A DNA stretch of 49,942 bases from positions 1 through 49,942 of the IMG/VR virus record IMGVR_UViG_3300006917_000039; one strand, written 5' to 3'. This document shows positions 16,728 to 24,688 of this stretch, in pieces. Numbering within the stretch: position 1 is the stretch's first letter; the number at the start of each line of letters is the position of its first letter. The notes beneath the pieces are model-generated. The model saw nothing but the letters and a program-made list of their open reading frames with translations. It was not told the DNA's origin and searched no databases. The translations under genes were made by a program, and so were the position numbers. Source of the stretch: a virus.

Positions 16728-16749
16728 AGTTCTAGTGGAACAGTTCTAG
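16728..16749 (-). repeat. Short direct repeat CTAGAACT x2 upstream of the sheath promoter
   Basis: Two copies of the 8-mer (AGTTCTAG on plus) at 16728-16735 and 16742-16749, 14 bp apart start to start, overlapping the stop codon of the upstream neck gene. The spacing of about 1.3 helical turns could suit a regulator, but two short copies may be chance. Confidence 0.3.
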
Positions 16750-17345
16750 ATATCGTCGGCATCTTCGTCAATTGCTACGCGAAGCACTTCTACCTCATAG
16801 GTAGATGTATCAGACAGAGGCTTGACTCGTGAAACTTCATTGACGGTCAACGTATATGCGATATAGGCGCCAGCCATAACTCTTTCGCCCTTAATGAGGG
16901 TTAGGTCTGAGTATTCCTCACGGATTGACGACTCGTCAATAAATACCTCAAGGTTATCCTCATCGCCACATCGGTTAAGACTTGGCGCGTCAAGAAATGC
17001 TGACCGAAGCACAGTTACGAGCCTGTCCCTCTTGATGGTGCACAACTCGGCGTTGTCATCTTTTACCCAGACATAGGTACGCATGGCGTAATCAACGCGA
17101 AACTGAGGGTCAAAAAGATGAGTGTAATCAGAACGAGTCAAACCATTCATTGAAATCGCTGCGGTAATCAATGTCGGCCAATGGTCAATCGCAATAGGCT
17201 CGTGGACCATATACTTCAGGGGTTCCGGAAGTTCCTCGTCGTCAAGATTCCACTCATTACGGTAGGTAATCAGGCGCGACGGAAGGTCGCTCTCTAGATA
17301 ACTATTGACAAAGTATTTTGCCTTATGAGCACCTTGCATTGTCAT
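16746..17345 (-). CDS. Neck/tail terminator-type protein, 199 aa
   Basis: It lies between the virion-morphogenesis-type gene and the sheath gene, the usual place for the tail terminator or tail completion protein. It has no motif I can name: mixed alpha/beta with 'YVWVKDDNAELCTIKRDRLVTVLRSAFLDAP' and an acidic end (DEDADDI). The ATG overlaps the stop of the preceding gene by 4 nt. Function is inferred from order only. Confidence 0.6.
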   Translation of the reverse strand: MTMQGAHKAKYFVNSYLESDLPSRLITYRNEWNLDDEELPEPLKYMVHEPIAIDHWPTLITAAISMNGLTRSDYTHLFDPQFRVDYAMRTYVWVKDDNAELCTIKRDRLVTVLRSAFLDAPSLNRCGDEDNLEVFIDESSIREEYSDLTLIKGERVMAGAYIAYTLTVNEVSRVKPLSDTSTYEVEVLRVAIDEDADDI

Positions 17346-17776
17346 GGGACCCTCGCATTCGCCACATAGGAAGCCGCTTTTTCAGCCAAATCTCTAGCGA
17401 ATCCTCTCGGCTCAAAGACTATCTTTCTTTTTGGCATTTTAGTGGTTCCATATTGATGGAACTTTGCATATTCAACGCTTGTTCCAAATTGCGCATTTGT
17501 ATTGTCAATATTGTTTGGCGGACCAAATAGACTCAACAAAGAATCCATTAATTTGCCAGTCCTAATCATGAGAGGCCACGGATAGGGGCGAGTTCTTGGT
17601 TCCCACTTACTTCCGGTGGGTAAGCCTCCAGCCCCAAAGTTTTCAGCATTTGCCCTCTGGAGTTCTAGGCGCGCATACCAAAACAGCGGTTTAAAGTTGG
17701 TTGCGCGTAACTTCATTCCCTCAAGGCGCCGAATGACGTCATCGGCGTCGCAATCAATATCTATTTTTACTTTCAC
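17342..17776 (-). CDS. Tail completion / virion morphogenesis protein (Mu gpG / HK97 gp10-like), 144 aa
   Basis: The C-terminal pattern 'FGTSVEYAKFHQYGTTKMPKRKIVFEPRG' is the hallmark 'YAxFHQxGtxxMPxRxfl' of phage virion morphogenesis/tail completion proteins. The N-terminus is a short helix pair ('DADDVIRRLEGMKLRATNFKPLF'). It overlaps both neighbours by 4 nt, so the three neck genes are translationally coupled. It should act where head and tail join. Confidence 0.82.
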   Translation of the reverse strand: MKVKIDIDCDADDVIRRLEGMKLRATNFKPLFWYARLELQRANAENFGAGGLPTGSKWEPRTRPYPWPLMIRTGKLMDSLLSLFGPPNNIDNTNAQFGTSVEYAKFHQYGTTKMPKRKIVFEPRGFARDLAEKAASYVANARVP

Positions 17777-18402
17777 GCCACCCGAACCCTACGCCAACGA
17801 CGAACCGAGGCAAGTTCCTCAGGTGTAAATCCGGTTGTGAGCGGTGCGGTATTCCTTGTCTCCAAGTCCTTAATTCCAACGACATCGTCGTGCATATTCT
17901 GCATTTCCCTTGATGCCGCTCGCAGAATCATCAACTTAAAGTGCTTAATTTGTTCACCATCAAGACCGGCATCATAGACGACCTCAATATTGTCATTAGC
18001 AAAAGTTCTGTAGACATCTATGCCGTATCTCCGCACAATGTAATCAGTGCCATCGACCAATACTTCGGGAACGCTTCCGGGCGTCGGCGCAGTCACAGTT
18101 ACTGATGCGACCGAGACAACGGGCGAGTTGCGGACATACACCGTGTAGGGGGGCTGAAGATACGTCTGGACTCGCTGGTCCGTTCCAAGAGAGGTGTCAT
18201 AAAAGAATGATGATGTGGGAAGTCCAACATTGGACGATTCAACCCTATAGTTCTCAGTGAAAGTACCTACTTCAACTGGTCTACGCAGGTAGGACTCAAG
18301 TTCGCTCTGGAGACCCTCAAGGATATATCCAGCAGCATGATTCTGGCGCGGGGATAACTTGACATCCATGTAGCGCTCAATTTCGGTGATATTGACGAGC
18401 AT
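17773..18402 (-). CDS. Head-tail connector (gp6/head completion-like), 209 aa
   Basis: The ATG at 18402 is chosen because AGGAAAGG lies 8 nt upstream; the frame extends six codons further to a GTG inside that site. 'YILEGLQSELESYLRRPVE' near residue 25 and 'VYDAGLDGEQIKHFKLMILRAASREMQ' near 150 are typical of the connector family (SPP1 gp15/HK97 gp6): a helical N-terminus, a beta arm ('PYTVYVRNSPVVSVASVTV') and a helical C-terminus. It begins the neck operon. Confidence 0.75.
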   Translation of the reverse strand: MLVNITEIERYMDVKLSPRQNHAAGYILEGLQSELESYLRRPVEVGTFTENYRVESSNVGLPTSSFFYDTSLGTDQRVQTYLQPPYTVYVRNSPVVSVASVTVTAPTPGSVPEVLVDGTDYIVRRYGIDVYRTFANDNIEVVYDAGLDGEQIKHFKLMILRAASREMQNMHDDVVGIKDLETRNTAPLTTGFTPEELASVRRWRRVRVA

Positions 18403-18458
18403 AAATGCGCCTTTCCTCACCGATAGTTTACTATCAGAAGTGTTCTCCTAAGAGAAGG

Positions 18459-19532
18459 CTATAGATAGGATGAAATAACCTCATCCCATCTTTTAGCCAT
18501 TACTGACACATCCAGTTCTTTGACCTGCTTCCGGATTCGCGCCGCCTCAGGTGTTCGCGCTGTGTAATCCTTAAGTTCCATAAGATGGTCAATCCACTCA
18601 TCCTTGGTAGATGCGAGCCTCCCGATTCCATACTGGTCATGAAGTCGTCGATATTCACCAACGTCAGACATCACTACCGGAATCCCCGCAGACGCATATT
18701 CAATAGCCTTAATCCATGACTTAGCGTGGTTAAAGGGGATATCATTGAGTGGCGCTACGCCAATATCAAATTCAAATGAAAGTCGGGCATAGTCCTTAGG
18801 GTGGAACATTGGACTGAGAGTGACACCCTCTCGCCGCACCCCAACTTTGTCGGCAAAATGAACCGCCCCATTAACATGCCCAGAGTGATGAAGCCTCCAC
18901 GGTCCAGCACCGAGCACCCCATCAAGAAGTTCTAAGTCGCCAGAGCGGTGCGAAGTAGACCCCACCCAGCCAACCTTTGCCCTGCGTGAACGGTGATACC
19001 GGACTCGAAAGTCAATCATTGTTACGCAGTTCTCAATAATATCAACGCGCTGACAGTCAAATTCCTGTTCAAATTTGTTCTTGAGGAATGGCGTACTAAC
19101 CGTTACGCCGTCAGATGCTTCAATAATTTTTTTGTAGTGGTCAATATTCTCGTCTTTATTGAAGTCAGGGTGTGTCAACTTGTATGCGTGGTTGTCTTCG
19201 TGAAGACCCCAGTACCAGTCGTCAATATCATTGATGATGACCTGACCATATTTATGCCTATCGTCAAGTTTCTCAACAAGATTCTTGAACATCAGTCGCT
19301 GTAAAATAATGACTTTACAGTCATAGTGCGCTTTTTTGTTCCAATCTAGAATTCCAAAACCCTTGGTCGGACTATGAACAAGCAGACCAGAGACGGTCAC
19401 ATACTTCATATGACGACGGTTTTGTTGAAGGCGTACCCAATTTGCGCCTCCAGGAACCGGATGACCAGCATTGTCAACCATAGAGCGCGACCAATCGGTC
19501 GACGCAATACCAATTTTCAAGACTCTTCCCAT
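18459..19532 (-). CDS. GT-B glycosyltransferase, 357 aa
   Basis: The C-terminal half has the GT4-like nucleotide-sugar signature: 'VGWVGSTSHRSGDLELLDG', then 'FDIGVAPLNDIPFNHAKSW' followed by 'KAIEYASAGIPVVMSDVGEY', ending with a helical 'VKELDVSVMAKRWDEVISSYL'. The first half has 'IINDIDDWYWGL' and 'IEASDGVTVSTPFLKNKF'. It sits between the neck genes and the ParB cassette. Possible targets are a virion protein, phage DNA or a host surface glycan; the sequence does not say which. Confidence 0.82.
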   Translation of the reverse strand: MGRVLKIGIASTDWSRSMVDNAGHPVPGGANWVRLQQNRRHMKYVTVSGLLVHSPTKGFGILDWNKKAHYDCKVIILQRLMFKNLVEKLDDRHKYGQVIINDIDDWYWGLHEDNHAYKLTHPDFNKDENIDHYKKIIEASDGVTVSTPFLKNKFEQEFDCQRVDIIENCVTMIDFRVRYHRSRRAKVGWVGSTSHRSGDLELLDGVLGAGPWRLHHSGHVNGAVHFADKVGVRREGVTLSPMFHPKDYARLSFEFDIGVAPLNDIPFNHAKSWIKAIEYASAGIPVVMSDVGEYRRLHDQYGIGRLASTKDEWIDHLMELKDYTARTPEAARIRKQVKELDVSVMAKRWDEVISSYL

Positions 19533-19583
19533 TAGTAGCCCCTTAGTGAGCGCTTAGCGCCCAACAATAGCAGAAGGTTTTGA

Positions 19584-19772
19584 TTAAGCGAGGCGCCCTC
19601 GGCGGAATCGGTCCGGAAGGAGGTCTCGTCCTGCTCCCTCGGGGTTCCCTGCGCCTCCCAGACGACGGTTCATGCCACGAAGGACAAATGCCAGAGCGCG
19701 ACGCCACCACGCCGGACGGCGACCTTCTCTAACACCAGGTTCAATGTCGGGGTTGACTGTGGGAACGGGCAT
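19584..19772 (-). CDS. Small Arg-rich hypothetical protein, 62 aa
   Basis: MPVPTVNPDIEPGVREGRR followed by 'PAWWRRALAFVLRGMNRRL' and a basic tail; 14 or so arginines in 62 residues. GGAG lies 5 nt before the ATG, which supports it as real. A short amphipathic helix with Trp could touch membrane. Unknown function; GC content is higher than its neighbours. Confidence 0.5.
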   Translation of the reverse strand: MPVPTVNPDIEPGVREGRRPAWWRRALAFVLRGMNRRLGGAGNPEGAGRDLLPDRFRRGRLA

Positions 19773-19824
19773 ACGTACTCCAATCCTCCAACCAACTTTA
19801 CCATAGACCTATCTCTGGTAAATA

Positions 19825-20412
19825 TCATCCGTCGCTATTGGGCGGACGCTCAATTGACATCGCCTTATCCACAGTTCCTGCCGGAGCCTCCACTGGGACC
19901 CAAGCCGCCGAGTACTTATGCTCGCCAATTTTTTTGTCTTTGAGCATTGTTCCGTCAACCATTAGGTCCATTTCATCGGCTGACATTCCTAGTGCCCTCT
20001 TGATATCCGGTTCACCATACTTGCGAGACCGCAGGAGCGACTGAACAATACGAGAAAGTTTCCTCGCTACGACATTTCCTCTTCCTCGGTTCAGCCGAGC
20101 ATGGAGGAGCATTGCCTCAATGTCGTCACAGTCCACCATAATGACAGGAACTCGTCCACCTGTTGCCTTGGAGAGTTTGCTTAGATTTGAGGCAACTTCA
20201 TATCGATAGTTGCCATCAATTACGACACCTGTCTGAGCCTGAACTACGAGAGGCTGGAGCCACCCATAATCTTCAAGCGACCGAGCAAGGATTTCTAAAT
20301 CTGGCTTTAGTAGATAGGTCGTGCGCCATGGGGCGAGCCGAAGAGAATTCGGGTCCACCCATTGCATTTCCCCATTGCCAATCATTTGATGTTTTCCTCT
20401 TAATAGTTTCAT
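19825..20412 (-). CDS. ParB/Sulfiredoxin-fold nuclease-like protein (IbrB-like), 195 aa
   Basis: The pattern 'WVDPNSLRLAPWRTTYLL' ... 'LEDYGWLQPLVVQAQTGVVIDGNYRYEVA' is the ParB N-terminal fold (phage ParB-like and IbrB-like proteins), with 'DGNYRYEVA' near residue 66 in the place of the usual 'GxHRxxA'. The next ~90 residues are helical ('IKRALGMSADEMDLMVDGTML') and could be an HTH-type domain. The start overlaps the stop of the PAPS-reductase-like gene by 1 nt, so the two form one unit, as in ibrAB. Confidence 0.75.
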   Translation of the reverse strand: MKLLRGKHQMIGNGEMQWVDPNSLRLAPWRTTYLLKPDLEILARSLEDYGWLQPLVVQAQTGVVIDGNYRYEVASNLSKLSKATGGRVPVIMVDCDDIEAMLLHARLNRGRGNVVARKLSRIVQSLLRSRKYGEPDIKRALGMSADEMDLMVDGTMLKDKKIGEHKYSAAWVPVEAPAGTVDKAMSIERPPNSDG

Positions 20413-21575
20413 TATCGTGAATCATCCTGATAGTCAAGGGCGTCTAGTTCAGCCATTTCTTGCGCTTCGGCTAAACGCATTGTATGTGCTTTTGTTTTTG
20501 GTCCGACTGGTGTTACCGAACTGATGTTGAACTCATTTAGCAACAGATTACGAATAAGCCAACTTACTGGGTAGGAGTATGGGTCAAGTTTGTGCTTTTT
20601 ACGAAATTCTGCTGAAAATGCTAATGCTCTCTGGCGAAGACCCGGAGTCAACATATTTTCGTTGATGCAGTATTCAACGCCCTTCCACCCACGTGATGAG
20701 TACATCTCAATCATCAGTTCAATATCAAACTCTGACCAAAGTCGTCTCTGAGCATCAATATGAGGGAAGCACTCCACAAGCCGGTCATAAAACTCTGGCT
20801 CCGTATTGACCACATCTTTAATGCGCCGGATAGCCACAGAATGAAGCGGAATGCCAACGCGTGTGTTGGCGCCAGCGACCGCGGCATGGTCATAGTACTC
20901 GCAATAATTTGCCCCATGCTCCTCGGATATGAACTTAAGAACATCATTCGTTGTCCAGTCATAAATGACTTTCGCAAACCGTAAAGGTATTGACTTCTTC
21001 ATTTTGAAGGGAACATTGATGTAGTTCTCATGGAGTTTCTGAACGCATGCGCGATAGCGAATCATTGACTCATTCGCCCTAACTCCGGTCAGGAATGCGA
21101 CTCGTCCGGTTTTTCCCTGCATTGTGTAGTAGTCAATTGACTCTGGAAGGACTTGGTCTCGTGTCAAGCCAAAGTGCTCAGCGGTAATTGCCCATTCTGG
21201 AATTGGGCGATACAAACGACCTTCTCGCTCACGCTTTGCGGACCACAGCAAACAGAACTCTCGCCGACCTAGAACCCAGACTTCTTGACCCATTGGCATG
21301 CAGTACCACTCCATGTCAACCCAGTCATATTGTCGAACCTCTTCAATGTATTTAAGAACCAGAGGCGACACCATTTCTTCGTCTCGGAAAATGACTTTTA
21401 CCGGTCCAAGACCTCGCTCTTCATGAATCTCCTTGGCGAGGTAAAGCACTGCTGTGCTGTCTTTTCCACCCGAAAACTGAACACAAACGGTGTCAAAGGT
21501 GTCGTACACATGACGTATCCGTTCACGCGCCGCTTCAACACAGTTGATGTCTAGAAACATTCGTTGTCTTGTCAT
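20412..21575 (-). CDS. PAPS reductase-like PP-loop ATPase/sulfotransferase (IbrA-like), 387 aa
   Basis: Residues 35-40 are SGGKDS, the PP-loop motif that binds ATP/PAPS in adenylyl-transfer enzymes. 'FLTGVRANESMIR' near residue 170 is the second conserved element of the phosphoadenosine phosphosulfate reductase fold. The length and the helical C-terminal extension ('WKGVEYCINENMLTPGLRQR') match the phage/prophage COG3969-type proteins that accompany ParB-like partners, rather than assimilatory CysH (no C-terminal ECGLH-type motif). Substrate unknown. It lies between two ParB-like genes. Confidence 0.82.
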   Translation of the reverse strand: MTRQRMFLDINCVEAARERIRHVYDTFDTVCVQFSGGKDSTAVLYLAKEIHEERGLGPVKVIFRDEEMVSPLVLKYIEEVRQYDWVDMEWYCMPMGQEVWVLGRREFCLLWSAKREREGRLYRPIPEWAITAEHFGLTRDQVLPESIDYYTMQGKTGRVAFLTGVRANESMIRYRACVQKLHENYINVPFKMKKSIPLRFAKVIYDWTTNDVLKFISEEHGANYCEYYDHAAVAGANTRVGIPLHSVAIRRIKDVVNTEPEFYDRLVECFPHIDAQRRLWSEFDIELMIEMYSSRGWKGVEYCINENMLTPGLRQRALAFSAEFRKKHKLDPYSYPVSWLIRNLLLNEFNISSVTPVGPKTKAHTMRLAEAQEMAELDALDYQDDSR

Positions 21576-21577
21576 CG

Positions 21578-22354
21578 TCAGTAGTCCGCGTGTGAGTCAA
21601 TAAAATTAATGAGTTTCTCGGCAAACGTGTCTCCATCAATTGCTGGGTCAGAACGAAGCCAGCGCATGAACGAGTACCACTTTGTCTGCTGTTCAACATT
21701 GTCAAAGACAAGGCTGTATTGGACGACAGCGTTCTTTACACCAGACGCCCCAATCAATGTACTTCCGGTCGTCGCTACCTTGCGGTTGTCAACATCCTGT
21801 GCTGGAACAATTCGCCCACCATCTTCAGTCTCCTGAACGGCGATTGCAGGTGGCTCTTCTGTAATCGGATTAATGATTACTGGAGCCACATAGCCTGGTT
21901 CGGAGTCTTGAGCAATCTCAATACGACGCGCCTGCTCACTGATGGACGCCATCTCAAACATATCCCAGCCCATCCCGTCAAGCAGGTCGCTGTAGTTGGT
22001 GCTAACTTCCTGAAGAAGAGCATTAAGGGCAGATGCTTCGGTGTATCCAAGTTCATTTGTTCTGTTATCTGCTAGAGCAAATGCCACTGCTCGGGAATCG
22101 TCAGCATCAAACTTTACGGCAGCAATATGTGTCCAGCCGAGTTTTTTAGCGGCTTGGAGTTGATGATTTCCAGCGATAACGGTTGCTGTTCCATCATCAT
22201 TTGGGCGAACGACGATGGGCTTAAGTTGACCGAACTCACGGTATGACGCAAGGATTGCCTCAACATTTCCTCGCCGTGGGTTGTTCTCTAGTGGAACCAG
22301 TGTTGATACTTCAACTAAAAGGTCTTTGAGTGACTCGTCTACTTGATGTCTCAT
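21578..22354 (-). CDS. Second ParB-like protein, 258 aa
   Basis: 'VSTLVPLENNPRRGNVEAIL', 'EFGQLKPIVVRPNDDGTATVIAGNHQLQAAKKLG' and 'VAFALADNRTNELGYTE' are textbook ParB nuclease-domain elements (residues ~15-110). The C-terminal 150 residues ('AVVQYSLVFDNVEQQTKWYSFMRWLR') are the extension usually found on phage ParB-like proteins linked to DNA methylases. Only 2 nt separate it from the PAPS-reductase-like gene and its start overlaps the preceding gene by 4 nt. Confidence 0.85.
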   Translation of the reverse strand: MRHQVDESLKDLLVEVSTLVPLENNPRRGNVEAILASYREFGQLKPIVVRPNDDGTATVIAGNHQLQAAKKLGWTHIAAVKFDADDSRAVAFALADNRTNELGYTEASALNALLQEVSTNYSDLLDGMGWDMFEMASISEQARRIEIAQDSEPGYVAPVIINPITEEPPAIAVQETEDGGRIVPAQDVDNRKVATTGSTLIGASGVKNAVVQYSLVFDNVEQQTKWYSFMRWLRSDPAIDGDTFAEKLINFIDSHADY

Positions 22355-22695
22355 TGCATCACCTGCGCTCTCACGTTTGCAGCCAGCGTCCGTAGGGCAT
22401 CGATTGATGTCCTGAGGGAGTGGAGTTTTTCTCTCTTAGCCTTGACGAGCGCCTCGCTGATTTTGTACTGATGCGTTAGGTCCTCAAGTTTGTAGTCTGC
22501 CCATGCCTCACGCTCTTTAATGGAGCCTTTAGCGCCAAGGTATTCTTTCGCCCAAGTGGACTTATAATTTGCTTCTTTTACTGAGGAGTCAACAGCGAGT
22601 GTCTCAAACGCTTCTGTTTCCTGTTCCAGCAGGTCAGTAAGACGCATGATTTCCTCTTCAACTTCGACCTGACTTATTGGGCGACTTCTAGTCAT
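22351..22695 (-). CDS. Coiled-coil hypothetical protein, 114 aa
   Basis: Almost wholly helical with heptad-like spacing ('VEEEIMRLTDLLEQETEAFE', then 'EALVKAKREKLHSLRTSIDAL'). The central 'YKSTWAKEYLGAKGSIKEREAW' resembles small coiled-coil proteins often encoded in phage recombination clusters, but I cannot name a family. Its ATG overlaps the stop of the preceding gene (ATGACTAG). Confidence 0.65.
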   Translation of the reverse strand: MTRSRPISQVEVEEEIMRLTDLLEQETEAFETLAVDSSVKEANYKSTWAKEYLGAKGSIKEREAWADYKLEDLTHQYKISEALVKAKREKLHSLRTSIDALRTLAANVRAQVMQ

Positions 22696-23071
22696 TGTCT
22701 GCCTTTGCTTGTCTCATAATTTGGTTCCACTGATATGACCGGTGACGTTTTTCTGCTTCACTTAATTCGGCATGTACGATGCTCGCCTTATCCTCGCCCC
22801 AAGCGTCAACGAGAGCACTATGACTTCCATAGCGAGCAACTAATTGAATGAGGTTATAGTCCTCATGAAAACGCTCAAGTTCAATATCCAGTTCATCAAT
22901 CATTTTCATCGCTGAGGCATATTGGGATTTCCAGTGGTCGCGCTCAGCGCGCAACCGTCTAATTTCAGCAGATGCCTGACATTGGAGGCATTCTCCGCAG
23001 TAGTACGCCCCCATGACTGCGCAGTTGGCATCTAGTTCGGCTATCAGGTAGAGGTTCGGGCCGTCACTCAC
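22688..23071 (-). CDS. Small protein with Cys cluster and coiled coil, 127 aa (GTG start)
   Basis: The frame is open to 23206, but that part overlaps the preceding gene. A GTG at 23071 within the GTGAGTGA overlap with that gene's stop gives MSDGPNLYLIAELD and is preferred. 'YYCGECLQC' near residue 24 may bind a metal, followed by a helix 'AEIRRLRAERDHWKSQYASAM'. A related 'EIxRLRAE' helix occurs in the gene just upstream. Unknown function. Confidence 0.6.
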   Translation of the reverse strand: MSDGPNLYLIAELDANCAVMGAYYCGECLQCQASAEIRRLRAERDHWKSQYASAMKMIDELDIELERFHEDYNLIQLVARYGSHSALVDAWGEDKASIVHAELSEAEKRHRSYQWNQIMRQAKADND

Positions 23072-23282
23072 CACGCACCGCCTTTGTTCTCGCACGGAAA
23101 TAAAACCGGAACGCCTCAAACTTCGGGTCGGACTCTGCAAAGAGTTCTGCCGACCCCATCCAAAGATTGACTTCGGCCCGCAGTCGTTCAATCTCGTCGG
23201 CGGCATCCAGCATGAGTCTCGCTAAATCAGCGTCATTCAATGGCTTGAAATCTAATAGTCGTGTCACGATGTCGTCATTCAT
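23064..23282 (-). CDS. Small phage protein with 'EIERLRAE' helix, 72 aa
   Basis: The ATG at 23282 is chosen because GGAG lies 6 nt before it; an ATG four codons upstream would use that site as coding sequence. The start 'MNDDIVTRLLDF' and 'LMLDAADEIERLRAEV' is a very common short phage/actinophage protein type of unknown function. It overlaps the end of the RuvC-like gene by 8 nt. Confidence 0.65.
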   Translation of the reverse strand: MNDDIVTRLLDFKPLNDADLARLMLDAADEIERLRAEVNLWMGSAELFAESDPKFEAFRFYFRARTKAVRGE

Positions 23283-23811
23283 TAGTATCTCCATAGTTCT
23301 TAATAAGTGACCAGTCTATCTTGTCTAGGGCATCAAGGTTTGCTTTGGGCCAGTCGTAACGCTGGTTGCCCACAATGCATCTGCCCATCTCTTCTAGAAT
23401 CCATGCATCAGCCTCATCGTCGGCGCTTTTACCGGACCAAATAATTCCTGTTCTTGCTGAGAGCGCAGAAATAACCTCATTCTTTGATGCATTTCCGCGT
23501 CCAGTTGCAAACTTTGCTCGGCAGGTGGGTGGAACTTCTATGAACGGAATGCCCAACCGATGAAGGGTCAGCCTTACGACGCCACCGAGTTCTCCAATTG
23601 CGTGAGCCTGTGAATGACGACTTGCAAATGAATAGCCTTCTATAATGACAACTGTGTCATTTGGTAATGTTGTAACTAAATTATGAAGTTGTTGACTAAT
23701 GTCATCTAGGCGCTCTACTCCCTTGAATTTAGATGAAATCGCTCCACTCTTGCCACATCCGCTGTAGCCGGTGCTTGTCAAGGAGAGGTCAAGACCAAGA
23801 ATTGATTTCAT
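23275..23811 (-). CDS. RuvC-like Holliday junction resolvase, 178 aa
   Basis: RNase H-fold nuclease: 'ILGLDLSLTSTG' with D8, 'VVIIEGYSF' with E59, and 'SADDEADAW' with D131/D132 and D135 supply the acidic metal-binding residues of the RuvC family. Basic K100 and K110 are near the third strand. Length (178 aa) equals bacterial RuvC. It would cut branched replication or recombination intermediates before packaging, consistent with the Rad52-like gene in the same operon. Confidence 0.88.
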   Translation of the reverse strand: MKSILGLDLSLTSTGYSGCGKSGAISSKFKGVERLDDISQQLHNLVTTLPNDTVVIIEGYSFASRHSQAHAIGELGGVVRLTLHRLGIPFIEVPPTCRAKFATGRGNASKNEVISALSARTGIIWSGKSADDEADAWILEEMGRCIVGNQRYDWPKANLDALDKIDWSLIKNYGDTNE

Positions 23812-23820
23812 GACTGAGCC

Positions 23821-24159
23821 TTAGTCTTCTTCCCAGCCGTGAATAGAGAGTCCAAGGTCAAATGCCAACTGCGGTTCATTTCCAATACGCCGATGGCACT
23901 CACGGCATACTGCCAATAGATTGCTCTCGTCAAGAATTGAACCCATCTGGCTCCGACGCTTCAACTCGTGGATGTCCTGACTTGGACGTCGAATATAAAC
24001 AACTACCTTGTCGTGCTTAGCAAAGACAGGGCATGCTTCGCACCATGGACGCTCTTTAAGCAGGCGCTTTACAAGCGGTATGCGCTCTTTATAGACTTCC
24101 TGACGCTTGGCTGACCTCTTTGCGAGGGGCGTGCGTTTCATCGGCTTTCCGCGTTTCAC
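23821..24159 (-). CDS. HNH endonuclease, 112 aa
   Basis: A Lys/Arg-rich N-terminus (KRTPLAKRSAKRQ) precedes C40-E-A-C43, 'DIHELKRRS' with H64, N80 and 'CRECHRR' (C85, C88, H89), the treble-clef HNH motif with two structural Cys pairs. It lies in the recombination block between RuvC-like and a hypothetical gene. In phages such proteins either assist terminase or nick DNA; being far from a small terminase gene it could serve either role. Confidence 0.85.
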   Translation of the reverse strand: MKRGKPMKRTPLAKRSAKRQEVYKERIPLVKRLLKERPWCEACPVFAKHDKVVVYIRRPSQDIHELKRRSQMGSILDESNLLAVCRECHRRIGNEPQLAFDLGLSIHGWEED

Positions 24160-24171
24160 GGACTAACCGTA

Positions 24172-24681
24172 TCACTCAAGAATGTCCTCAGCCTTAATCT
24201 TGCTGAAAGCCCAAACACCATCAAGAGCATTCCAGAGCGCTAAATCGATAGGAGTAGGCTCAATATCAAACTCTTCAATCATTGACTTATGCTTTTTGAT
24301 AGCATTCTCGTAAAGAACCGCATTTTTAAGTGGGTCGGCTTCTGGCAACGAACCAGTTGTAATCATCTGCTCAACTTCATCAAGTCGACGCTCTACATGG
24401 AACTTAAAACGCTCAATCTTTGAACGCCTCTGTTCGTAATCAGCGATTGCCGTAGCAAGCAAACGAGTGCCGTCTGGACCCAATCGCCCATACCGCTCTT
24501 TGTCCGCATCTTGGTCCTCGCTAATATTGTCAAGTTGCACTTGAAGAGTCTCAATAAGGGCAATCAACGCTCTCCGCCACTTATCCCAGTTTTCCTTCTG
24601 GAGCAAAATCTCTCGCTGACTGCGAGAAACCTTGTTCTTTACTTCTTCTGCTACAAGACGTGCAAATGAATCGTCATTCAT
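24172..24681 (-). CDS. Helical hypothetical protein, 169 aa
   Basis: Mostly charged helices ('VKNKVSRSQREILLQKENWDKW', 'YEQRRSKIERFKFHVERRLDEVEQM'). No recognised family. GAGG precedes the ATG by 5 nt. It lies between the nuclease and HNH genes of the recombination block, 7 nt after the former, so a role in DNA metabolism is plausible but not shown. Confidence 0.65.
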   Translation of the reverse strand: MNDDSFARLVAEEVKNKVSRSQREILLQKENWDKWRRALIALIETLQVQLDNISEDQDADKERYGRLGPDGTRLLATAIADYEQRRSKIERFKFHVERRLDEVEQMITTGSLPEADPLKNAVLYENAIKKHKSMIEEFDIEPTPIDLALWNALDGVWAFSKIKAEDILE

Positions 24682-24688
24682 AATTCCT

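Noticed and set aside
23072-23206. N-terminal extension of the Cys-cluster protein
   Set aside because: Overlaps the upstream 72-aa gene; the GTG at the stop/start overlap explains translation better.
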